NCBI GenBank assembly: GCA_045118335.1
Contig: JBGUXY010000015.1
Coordinates: 1-20,682 of the forward strand
DNA from: W1P20-047 sp045118335
GTDB taxonomy: Bacteria > Actinomycetota > Coriobacteriia > Coriobacteriales > Eggerthellaceae
Length of the DNA: 20,682 nt
Reading direction: 5' to 3'
The notes beneath the pieces were generated by a model that saw only the letters and a program-made list of their open reading frames with translations, made no database searches and was not told where the DNA came from. Of the stretch, positions 13,621-20,682 are shown one piece after another. Position 1 is the first letter of the stretch. Each line of letters opens with the position of its first letter. Made by a program: the position numbers and the translations under genes.

Positions 13621-15027
13621 GTGACAGGGCTTACGAAGAAGGAAGAGCGCTCGACATGGTCGGGCAAGTGGGGTTTCATTCTGGCAGCAGCGGCGAGCGC
13701 CGTTGGCTTGGGCAACATGTGGCGCTTCCCGTACTTGGCAGCCAAGTACGGTGGTGGCATCTTCTTGCTGGTGTATGTCATCTTGGTGGTGACGTTTGGC
13801 TTCACGCTGATGATGGCCGAAACGGCACTGGGTCGCAAAACCGGCCAAAGCGCCATCGGCGCGTTCTCCACGCTGAAGAAGAACTGGAAGTTCGTGGGCG
13901 TGCTTGCCAGCGTGGTGCCGTTCATCATCACCCCGTACTATGCGCTCATCGGCGGCTGGGTGACCAAATACATGACCGCGTACATCTTCGAGCCATCGGG
14001 GGTCATCGCCGAAGACGGCTATTTTACCGGCTTCATCCTGATGAACCCCGAAACCTACCTGTATTTGATCGTGTTTTTGCTGCTGGTGTACCTGGTCGTT
14101 GCCCTGGGCGTGCAGAAGGGCATCGAGCGCGTGAACAAGGTTCTCATGCCCGCTCTCATCATCATGTCGATTGGCATCAGCGTCTATGCGGCGACGCTGC
14201 CGGGCGCCATGCAGGGTATCGCTTTCTATCTGGTTCCTGATTTCAGCAAGTTCTCCGTCGAGCTGGTGCTTGGAGCCATGGGTCAGATGTTCTACAGTCT
14301 TTCGCTGGCCATGGGCATCATGATCACCTATGGTTCCTACTTCGAAAAGCACCATGATCTCGAGCATTCCGTGCGCCGTATCGAGCTGTTCGACACAGGC
14401 ATTGCCATCCTCGCCGGTTTCATGATCATCCCCGCCGCCTTCGCCGCGCTTGGTAGCGGTGAGGCCGTCATGACGCATGCTGGCCCGGGTCTGATGTTCG
14501 GCACGCTCCCTGCCGTCTTCGACAGCATCGGTCCGGTTGGCAGGCCTCTGGGCTTCATATTCTTCCTGCTGGTGTTCTTCGCAGCCCTTACCAGCTGCAT
14601 CAGCCTCTTCGAGACCTGCGTGTCCATTGCATGCGACGCCGTCGGCATCAAGCGCCGTCCCTCGGTTGCCATCACCGGCGCAATCATCCTTGCTGTGGGC
14701 ATCTTCGTGAACATGGGTTACGACAACCTGCTGTGGATGGACCCGATGCACTCGCTGTTCGGTTTGGGCGAATACCAAGACTTCCAGCTGCTCGACTTCT
14801 TCGACTTCATCTCGAACACGATACTCATGCCCATCGTGGCGCTGCTCACCTGTATCTTCATCGGATACGTGATCAAGCCGCAGGCGATTATCGACGAAGT
14901 GAAACAATCGTCGCCGTTTAAGGGCGAGAAGCTGTTCACCGTGATGGTGAAGTACATCGCACCCGTGCTGCTGGTTGCCATCTTGGTGGCTTACGTGCTC
15001 AACACCGCTGGCATCATCGCAATCTAG
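13621..15027 (+). CDS. NSS family sodium:neurotransmitter-type symporter
   Basis: This membrane protein belongs to the neurotransmitter:sodium symporter family (LeuT type), which uses the sodium gradient to import amino acids or related amines. The product has 468 residues with about 11-12 hydrophobic helices. The family signature is at residues 29-46 (GLGNMWRFPYLAAKYGGG) in the first helix, including the Asn that helps bind sodium in LeuT. GQMFYSLSLAMGIMITYGSY corresponds to the unwound sixth helix region. The GTG start at 13621 has an AGAGGGG site at 8-base spacing and is preferred to the in-frame TTG at 13600. It has its own promoter with a palindrome and a long leader. The substrate cannot be read from the sequence; a small or aromatic amino acid is likely. 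Confidence 0.93.
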   Translation: MTGLTKKEERSTWSGKWGFILAAAASAVGLGNMWRFPYLAAKYGGGIFLLVYVILVVTFGFTLMMAETALGRKTGQSAIGAFSTLKKNWKFVGVLASVVPFIITPYYALIGGWVTKYMTAYIFEPSGVIAEDGYFTGFILMNPETYLYLIVFLLLVYLVVALGVQKGIERVNKVLMPALIIMSIGISVYAATLPGAMQGIAFYLVPDFSKFSVELVLGAMGQMFYSLSLAMGIMITYGSYFEKHHDLEHSVRRIELFDTGIAILAGFMIIPAAFAALGSGEAVMTHAGPGLMFGTLPAVFDSIGPVGRPLGFIFFLLVFFAALTSCISLFETCVSIACDAVGIKRRPSVAITGAIILAVGIFVNMGYDNLLWMDPMHSLFGLGEYQDFQLLDFFDFISNTILMPIVALLTCIFIGYVIKPQAIIDEVKQSSPFKGEKLFTVMVKYIAPVLLVAILVAYVLNTAGIIAI

Positions 15028-15065
15028 TTCGTCGGGTTTTAAGGAACGGCCAACGTGAAAGTTAT

Positions 15066-15094
15066 GGGCCGCTGGGCATTGCGCCTGGCGGCCC
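15066..15094 (+). terminator. GC-rich hairpin between transporter and ychF
   Basis: A 12-bp stem with two central G-T pairs (GGGCCGC...GCGGCCC, 15066-15094) and a 5-base loop lies about 39 bases after the transporter stop. No T tract follows; instead the ychF -10 begins 5 bases later. It may terminate the transporter transcript with help from Rho, or serve as a dyad upstream of the ychF promoter. Confidence 0.45.
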
Positions 15095-15095
15095 G

Positions 15096-15104
15096 TGCTA
15101 TGAT
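15096..15104 (+). promoter_or_regulatory. Extended -10 promoter of ychF
   Basis: TGC-TATGAT is an extended -10 element 34 bases before the ychF start. TTGCGC upstream (15079-15084) is only 14 bases away, too close for a normal -35. The same TGn-TATGAT form occurs before dnaE. Confidence 0.6.
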
Positions 15105-15138
15105 TCATGACGCACAATCCATATGACGAGGAGAACTC

Positions 15139-16203
<1,065 letters not shown>

Positions 16204-16338
16204 TCGAAAGCGTTTGCCGAAAAGGCGCAAAGCGACATATGCGGCCTAGCTGCCCGGCGGGTTTCGTCCCGATGCGCAGGGTGGGCAATCTCGTCTTGCG
16301 CTACGCGCGCAGTGGCGGCACATATGCGTCAAAGGGTC

Positions 16339-16344
16339 TATAAT
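16339..16344 (+). promoter_or_regulatory. Consensus -10 of the sirtuin gene
   Basis: TATAAT lies 35 bases before the sirtuin start. No -35 hexamer is recognisable 16-18 bases upstream. An 8-base palindrome GTGTACAC (16355-16362) follows near the expected transcription start and could be an operator. Confidence 0.55.
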
Positions 16345-16379
16345 TGCCTTATTCGTGTACACAAGGGAACGGAGGAGCC

Positions 16380-17123
16380 ATGAGCGCAGAGCAGGGCATT
16401 CAGACATTCAGGCAATGGATCGACGAGGCCAAGCCGGATAGCATCGTGTTCTTCGGTGGCGCGGGCGTGTCTACGGAAAGCGGTATTCCCGATTTCCGCA
16501 GCGCCGACGGGCTCTACTCGCTTAAATACCCCGTTTCGCCCGAGGTGATGATCTCGCGTACGTATTTCGATGTGCATCCCGACCAGTTCTTCGAGTTCTA
16601 TTTCGATCGCATGATCGCGCGCGATGCGATGCCTAACCGTGCGCACATCAAGCTCGCTCAACTTGAAGCAGAAGGCAAGCTTTCCTGTGTCGTCACCCAG
16701 AACATCGACGGGTTGCATCAGAAGGCGGGCAGCCGCAAAGTGCACGAGCTGCATGGTAGCGTATTGCGCAACTTCTGCATGGATTGCGGCAGACCCTACG
16801 ATCTCGATGCCATAATCGAACTGCACGAGACGTCTGAAGATGGCGTACCTCGATGCCCGGTGTGTGGCGGCATCGTGAAACCCGATGTCGTGCTCTACGA
16901 AGAGTCGCTCGACAGTCGGGTCATCGAAGAGTCCATCCGAGCCATCGCCCGAGCGAAGATGCTCATCATCGCGGGCACTTCTTTGGTGGTGTATCCGGCG
17001 GCGGGCTTCATCGACTACTTCAACGGAGACCACCTGGTCATCGTGAACCTCTCTCCCACAGCGCGAGACAAAAGCGCCGATTTGTGCATTGCAGCACCGA
17101 TTGGCGACGTGCTCGATTTCTAG
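16380..17123 (+). CDS. Sir2 family NAD-dependent protein deacylase
   Basis: Sirtuins remove acyl groups from protein lysines while consuming NAD, giving nicotinamide and O-acyl-ADP-ribose. The product has 247 residues, typical of bacterial CobB/Sir2 enzymes. The NAD-binding motif is GAGVSTESGIPDFRS, followed by TQNIDGLHQKAGS and the catalytic histidine at residue 125 in HELHG. Four zinc cysteines occur at 133, 136, 159 and 162 (CMDC and CPVC). The Rossmann end motif GTSLVVYPAAG is present. The ATG at 16380 has a GGAGGAG site; the frame opens earlier but the extra 12 residues overlap the promoter. In anaerobes the usual target is acetyl-CoA synthetase or similar enzymes, but no such gene is next to it. 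The name cobB would be reasonable by analogy. Confidence 0.95.
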   Translation: MSAEQGIQTFRQWIDEAKPDSIVFFGGAGVSTESGIPDFRSADGLYSLKYPVSPEVMISRTYFDVHPDQFFEFYFDRMIARDAMPNRAHIKLAQLEAEGKLSCVVTQNIDGLHQKAGSRKVHELHGSVLRNFCMDCGRPYDLDAIIELHETSEDGVPRCPVCGGIVKPDVVLYEESLDSRVIEESIRAIARAKMLIIAGTSLVVYPAAGFIDYFNGDHLVIVNLSPTARDKSADLCIAAPIGDVLDF

Positions 17124-17150
17124 AGCGAAGGAAACGAAATCACGCGTTTT

Positions 17151-17180
17151 CAGGGGCATGACGGATGGTTCGTGCCCCTG
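17151..17180. terminator. Hairpin between convergent sirtuin and tetR genes
   Basis: An 8-bp perfect stem (CAGGGGCA 17151-17158 with TGCCCCTG 17173-17180), extendable to 11 bp with one G-T pair, lies between two convergent genes, 27 bases after the sirtuin stop. Only the upstream plus-strand flank is T-rich, so it lacks a canonical U tract in either direction. A shared Rho-assisted terminator is likely but not certain. Confidence 0.4.
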
Positions 17181-17213
17181 GGTGCATCTTGGAACCGCTA
17201 TCCCGAATCAGGC

Positions 17214-17828
17214 TTATCGCAGTGTGGTGTCCGAGTCTGCAAGGATGTTGGACATGCAGCCAGCCAAACCCGTGTGCAGCATCTCGGCCACGTCGTCGAG
17301 GCTTTCCTTGCGACCGCCTTCCTGCCATGCATCATATGCACCAAACAGTGCACCCAAGTAACAGGCGACATAGAACTGCAGGTGGGGAATCGGATCGAGA
17401 CCGCGTTCCTCGCGAGCCCGTTCGATGCGTTGCGTGAGCGGTTTGCGCGCCATGCTCAACACCTTGCTGAGCTCGATGCTCGAGAACAGGTTCGCTTCAA
17501 GGTCTGCGTGCTTCGAGAGCCTTACCATGATTGCACGCGATAGCGCTGGCAGCGCTGCCTGCGAGTCTTCCCAGTCAAACGAGCTGGAAACTGAATCTAT
17601 CACGCGGTTCGCCAGGTTTTCAACCGCCTGGTCAAGCAGCTCGTCGACGGAAGCGTAGTGCAGGTAGAACGTCTTGCGGTTGATTTGCGCTGTCTGCGCG
17701 ATGGCGCTGATGGTTATCTTGTCGTAATCCGTGGTTTCCAGCAACTCGATGAAAGCCTGCTCAATTGCGGTGCGAGTCCTGACGACACGTCGATCAGTAG
17801 AGTGGCGCATGTCTTTTCGGTTCGGCAT
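17214..17828 (-). CDS. TetR/AcrR family transcriptional regulator
   Basis: This is a second TetR-type regulator of 204 residues. The helix-turn-helix lies at about residues 39-58 (TISAIAQTAQINRKTFYLHY), with the family recognition helix NRKTFYLHY. The C-terminal part is mainly helical, with a hydrophobic segment near QFYVACYLGALFGAY that may form the dimer interface. The frame is open far upstream to 18074, into the neighbouring gene, but those residues are not protein-like; the ATG at 17828 starts where family members start and has a modest GAAGCAGGGA site. It is transcribed away from the radical SAM gene at 18065. The shared 236-base interval carries an inverted repeat, so it probably controls itself and that enzyme. 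Ligand unknown. Confidence 0.9.
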   Translation of the reverse strand: MPNRKDMRHSTDRRVVRTRTAIEQAFIELLETTDYDKITISAIAQTAQINRKTFYLHYASVDELLDQAVENLANRVIDSVSSSFDWEDSQAALPALSRAIMVRLSKHADLEANLFSSIELSKVLSMARKPLTQRIERAREERGLDPIPHLQFYVACYLGALFGAYDAWQEGGRKESLDDVAEMLHTGLAGCMSNILADSDTTLR

Positions 17829-17914
17829 TTCCCTGCTTCTTTCGTGGGCTCGTTGCGAGAAATGAGTGTCTAGTGTATCAAGTGATGAATATGTGGTATA
17901 AACATCAAGATTTG

Positions 17915-17945
17915 CGCGAATAGCCACAACAGTGAGCTGTTCGCG
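17915..17945. promoter_or_regulatory. Inverted repeat, probable TetR operator
   Basis: CGCGAATAG (17915-17923) and CTGTTCGCG (17937-17945) are inverted complements at 8 of 9 positions around a 13-base spacer. A second dyad ACAG-TGAG-CTGT is nested in the right half (17929-17940). It lies in the divergent interval, immediately before CATAAT (17948-17953), a possible -10 for the radical SAM gene without a clear -35. A further dyad CCACA-AA-TGTGG is at 17974-17985. The position suits repression of the enzyme gene by the divergent regulator. Confidence 0.5.
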
Positions 17946-18064
17946 TTCATAATATCGCGATGCGATTGAAATTCCACAAATGTGGCAAAACATGCACAAG
18001 CGGTTCACAGACTGGCAAGTGCTTCGAATATGGAGCCCCAAGCGTTGATGAAAGGATTGTCGCC

Positions 18065-19516
18065 ATGGGCGCAAAAGAGGCAGCAGAGAAGTTTGCGATT
18101 TACAAGACCATCGATTACCTGTTCGACGATCCGGAAAAGCGTTTCCCGAAGATTCTGGACGCCATCGACAAGTTCATTCCGTCCACGGTTTTCCCCGAGC
18201 AGCGTCATGTCATTCGACAGGCGTACGAAAACCATAGCAACTGGTACGAATTCATCCTGCGCATGTGCAGGCTCGATCCCGAATACGGCAAGCGCATGCT
18301 GAAGACGCTGGTAGTTGACGCGAATCTGCTGGCATGGAGCAAGCAGGAGGAAAGCCGCGAAAAGTACGAATGCAACATCCCCTGGGCTATCTTGCTCGAC
18401 CCCACGAGCGCATGCAATCTGAACTGCACTGGTTGCTGGGCAGCCGATTACGGTCACAGCCTGAACCTGAGCTATGAGACCATAGACTCCATCATCGAGC
18501 AGGGCAAGGCGCTTGGTACCCACATCTACATCTACACGGGCGGCGAGCCTCTCGTGCGCAAGAAGGACATTATTCGCCTGTGCGAGAAGCACCAGGACTG
18601 CAGCTTTTTGTGCTTTACGAACTCCACGCTCATCGACGAGGCTTTTTGCCAGGATATGCTGCGCGTTTCCAATTTCGTACCCGCCATCAGCGTCGAGGGT
18701 TTCAAGGAAGCCACCGACAGCCGCCGTGGCGAAGGCGTGTTCGAGCGTGTGTCCGATGCCATGAAGCTTTTGCGTGAACATGGTTTGGCATTCGGCACGT
18801 CATGTTGCTTCACCTCCGAGAACGCCTCGAGCATCGCGAGCGAGGAGTTCTTCGACTGGCAGGTGGAGCAAGGTTCGCTGTTCACGTGGATCTTCACGTA
18901 CATGCCCATCGGGCAGGGTGCTCCTACGAGTTTGATGGCATCGGCTCAGCAGCGCGAGGACCTGTATCATTTCGTGCGCAAGATGCGCAGCGAAAAGCCG
19001 CTGTTCGCCATGGACTTCTGGGGCGACGGCGAATATGTCGGCGGTTGCATTGCCGGTGGGCGCCGCTACCTGCACATCAATGCGAATGGCGACGTGGAAC
19101 CTTGCGTGTTCGCGCATTACTCTGGCGCCAACATCAAGGAAGTGTCGCTGCTCGATGCGCTGCGCCAGCCGCTGTTCATGGAATACCACCGTGGCCAGCC
19201 GTTCAACGATAACCTGCTACGTCCGTGCCCGATGCTCGACAACAAGGACGCGTTGGCGAAGATGGTGGAGCGCTCTGGCGCCAAACCCACCGATTTGGTG
19301 GGCGCCGAGCCTGCGGCAGACTTGTGCGCGAAGTGCCACAGCCACATCGACGAATGGGCACCGAACGCCCAGCGTCTGTGGGACGATCCCGAAAACCCCG
19401 ACTATGCACACCGTCACGACGGCACGCGCGGCATGAGCGTGTCCGACATGAACAAGTTCAAGCGTATCGGCCGCCAATTCCAAGGCGTCGACGGCAAGCT
19501 GAGCTGGGGCCGCTAG
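18065..19516 (+). CDS. Radical SAM protein with SPASM-like C terminus
   Basis: The enzyme would cleave S-adenosylmethionine at a 4Fe-4S cluster to start radical chemistry. The product has 483 residues. The cluster motif CNLNCTGC is at residues 117-124, followed by the SAM-binding YTGGEPL segment. A second set of cysteines at about 328, 347, 388, 421 and 424 (GGCIAGG, EPCVF, RPCPM, LCAKC) fits a SPASM or twitch domain with auxiliary clusters. I recognise the family (CTGCWA-type, with YLHINANGDVEPCVF), widespread in anaerobic Firmicutes and Coriobacteria, but know no assigned reaction. An N-terminal helical region of about 100 residues precedes the core. The ATG at 18065 has a GAAAGGA site at 8 bases; the frame is open to 17960, but that part contains regulatory dyads. 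The divergent TetR gene probably regulates it. No peptide substrate gene is adjacent. Confidence 0.9.
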   Translation: MGAKEAAEKFAIYKTIDYLFDDPEKRFPKILDAIDKFIPSTVFPEQRHVIRQAYENHSNWYEFILRMCRLDPEYGKRMLKTLVVDANLLAWSKQEESREKYECNIPWAILLDPTSACNLNCTGCWAADYGHSLNLSYETIDSIIEQGKALGTHIYIYTGGEPLVRKKDIIRLCEKHQDCSFLCFTNSTLIDEAFCQDMLRVSNFVPAISVEGFKEATDSRRGEGVFERVSDAMKLLREHGLAFGTSCCFTSENASSIASEEFFDWQVEQGSLFTWIFTYMPIGQGAPTSLMASAQQREDLYHFVRKMRSEKPLFAMDFWGDGEYVGGCIAGGRRYLHINANGDVEPCVFAHYSGANIKEVSLLDALRQPLFMEYHRGQPFNDNLLRPCPMLDNKDALAKMVERSGAKPTDLVGAEPAADLCAKCHSHIDEWAPNAQRLWDDPENPDYAHRHDGTRGMSVSDMNKFKRIGRQFQGVDGKLSWGR

Positions 19517-19558
19517 GCCATGGTCACTCAGAAGCCGCGAAGCTTAATCTGAGAATAG

Positions 19559-19597
19559 CGCAAGCCCGCCACAACGGTGGGCTTGCGTGCTTTCTTC
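19559..19597 (+). terminator. Intrinsic terminator of the radical SAM gene
   Basis: A 12-bp stem with one G-T pair (CGCAAGCCCGCC 19559-19570 with GGTGGGCTTGCG 19576-19587) closes a 5-base loop and is followed by TGCTTTCTTC. It lies 42 bases after the radical SAM stop. Confidence 0.85.
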
Positions 19598-19768
19598 ATC
19601 GATGCCTTTGCTGGAGCGCCATGCTATACGGAAAGCCATGAGAAGCACGCGCTTCGGCACGAGCGGTGTTGTATCGATTGCTCGATGTCCAATACGCGGT
19701 ACTTCTTGAAAAACCATCTTCGATACCATAGCTCGGAATCTAGAAGCGATGGGCGATTGCGAGGGCGT

Positions 19769-20584
19769 ATGGCAAGCGAGACGAAAACGCGGCGTGCAGA
19801 GTTGGAATGGGAAATCGAGCGGGTCCGTGGGGAAGTGCTGCAGTTGCTCGTCGAGGCTGACTGGGTCAAGTTCAGCGAGATTCCCAGGATAGAGATGCTG
19901 CTTGTGCGCAAGGTGGGCATGTGGCATATCGAACTTGAAAGATGCAAGCTGGAAGCGAAGCGCGCCATGCGCAGGGGCGAACTAGCTAGGGCCTTGCTTG
20001 GCAAGGGCGGAAAGTTAGACTGCCGTGCCGTAGAGCAGGCTGTTGGTAGCGAGTTTTCACATCATGCGCAAGAGTTGTTGGAGCTGGAGCGTGCATGTGC
20101 AGCCATTATCGGCAATCAGAAGGCAAGGGTGGCCCTTGGCGAATGCGATGAACGCGAACTCAAGGAACTGCATCGTATTCTCGTGGGTCGCCTGCATCCG
20201 TTTCTGGGTTGCAACCCCAATGCATCGTGGAATAGCAGCTTGTCGAAAGCCCGTTTGGCGCTGAAGCGCGCTGATCTGCCCATGATGCGCTCTGTTGAGC
20301 AATCCACGCGGCCTCTTCACGTTGCCGTGTCACGTTCACGGGTGCAGTTAAGCGATGACGAGCTCAATGCCGAGCTTGCGATTCTCAATGCCAAGGCGGC
20401 TGTTGCCCAAGAGAGGTTATCGAGTATAGAATCCGAGGTGGCGTATACCATGCGCGCTTTCATCGAAGATCAGAAATGGGTCGAGGCCAAGGTTGCCGAG
20501 CTTAGTGAAAGCATAGCTCGGCAAAAGGAACTGGCAGCGCTGTATCAGTCCTATTACCTTGAACTTGTGTTTGGGGTAGCGTAA
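19769..20584 (+). CDS. Coiled-coil protein with degenerate J-domain-like segment
   Basis: No function can be assigned. The product is 271 residues from the ATG at 19769, with a close GAGGG ribosome site; the frame is open to 19577, so an ATG at 19685 or a TTG at 19757 is also possible. Residues 1-60 form charged helices (TRRAELEWEIERVRGEV). Residues about 130-175 (ELKELHRILVGRLHP onward) resemble the J-like segments of DnaJ-related proteins of anaerobes, where a lysine- or arginine-rich helix precedes HPD and the chain ends in a helix with a GDL-type turn. Here the motif is HPF at 143-145, so the Hsp70-stimulating aspartate is missing. The last 65 residues are a coiled coil (ELAILNAKAAVAQERLSSIE). 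No membrane segment or signal is seen. It stands alone after a terminator. Confidence 0.7.
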   Translation: MASETKTRRAELEWEIERVRGEVLQLLVEADWVKFSEIPRIEMLLVRKVGMWHIELERCKLEAKRAMRRGELARALLGKGGKLDCRAVEQAVGSEFSHHAQELLELERACAAIIGNQKARVALGECDERELKELHRILVGRLHPFLGCNPNASWNSSLSKARLALKRADLPMMRSVEQSTRPLHVAVSRSRVQLSDDELNAELAILNAKAAVAQERLSSIESEVAYTMRAFIEDQKWVEAKVAELSESIARQKELAALYQSYYLELVFGVA

Positions 20585-20682
20585 GTCGTTGCTGAACGCG
20601 CCGGAAAGGTAACGGGAGGCGCAAGCGCCCGGCGGCGGCAGGGGACGCCCCTCGGCCGGAAGCCCCGGAGGCCCCCGGCGGG
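20585..20682. other. Extremely GC-rich end of window
   Basis: The last 70 bases contain only about 9 A or T, far above the rest of the window. Two short hairpins are visible (GGCGC-AA-GCGCC at 20618-20629 and AGGGG-ACG-CCCCT at 20640-20652). No gene start is seen on either strand. It could be the beginning of a structured RNA, a terminator region, or a repeat that continues beyond the window; it does not match the RNA genes whose ends I know. Confidence 0.4.

Noticed and set aside
13480..15117. 545-residue minus-strand open frame opposite the NSS transporter
   Set aside because: His- and Asp-rich antisense composition, crosses the transporter promoter, no family character. The plus-strand frame has clear membrane helices and signature motifs.
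17960..18064. N-terminal extension of the radical SAM protein with three cysteines
   Set aside because: The frame is open, but there is no ribosome site before 17960, the stretch contains regulatory dyads, and a good site precedes the ATG at 18065.

Overview
The window looks like a chromosomal segment from a moderately GC-rich actinobacterium, most likely of class Coriobacteriia (an Eggerthellaceae-type anaerobe such as Slackia or Eggerthella). This is inference from overall protein character: the style of the ATP synthase subunits, DnaE with an HLHNH PHP motif, a sodium-coupled NSS transporter, a CTGCWA-type radical SAM protein and TetR regulators. No rRNA, tRNA or other decisive taxonomic marker is present.

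Layout. (1) Positions 1-5422, plus strand: the F1 part of an F-type ATP synthase operon, atpF (5' truncated by the window edge), atpH, atpA, atpG, atpD and atpC. Genes are overlapping or nearly adjacent, and the operon ends at a strong hairpin terminator (5450-5487). (2) Positions 5751-8219, minus strand: a DUF1015 protein, a TetR regulator with a near-consensus promoter, and a 62-residue CxC protein of unknown function. (3) Positions 8423-12980, plus strand: a three-gene translationally coupled operon of dnaE (replicative polymerase with an apparently intact PHP domain), truA (tRNA pseudouridine synthase) and a 66-residue unknown protein. (4) Positions 12981-13620: a gene-poor stretch with a 201-bp MITE-like element bounded by 47-bp terminal inverted repeats, a pair of competing hairpins, and a promoter region carrying a perfect 17-bp palindrome. 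(5) Positions 13621-17123, plus strand: an NSS-family sodium:solute symporter, the YchF ATPase and a zinc-containing sirtuin, as separate units. (6) Positions 17214-19516: a TetR regulator divergent from a radical SAM/SPASM-like enzyme, with an inverted repeat between them. (7) Positions 19769-20584: a coiled-coil protein with a degenerate J-domain-like segment (HPF instead of HPD), followed by an extremely GC-rich stretch running off the window.

How the parts work together. The ATP synthase and the dnaE/truA operon are housekeeping. The local regulatory circuits are the two TetR genes and the palindrome in front of the transporter. The parts that look least described are the MITE-like element, the TetR/radical SAM divergon, the HPF protein and the two small proteins. 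I saw no CRISPR array, prophage, toxin-antitoxin module or obvious defence system.
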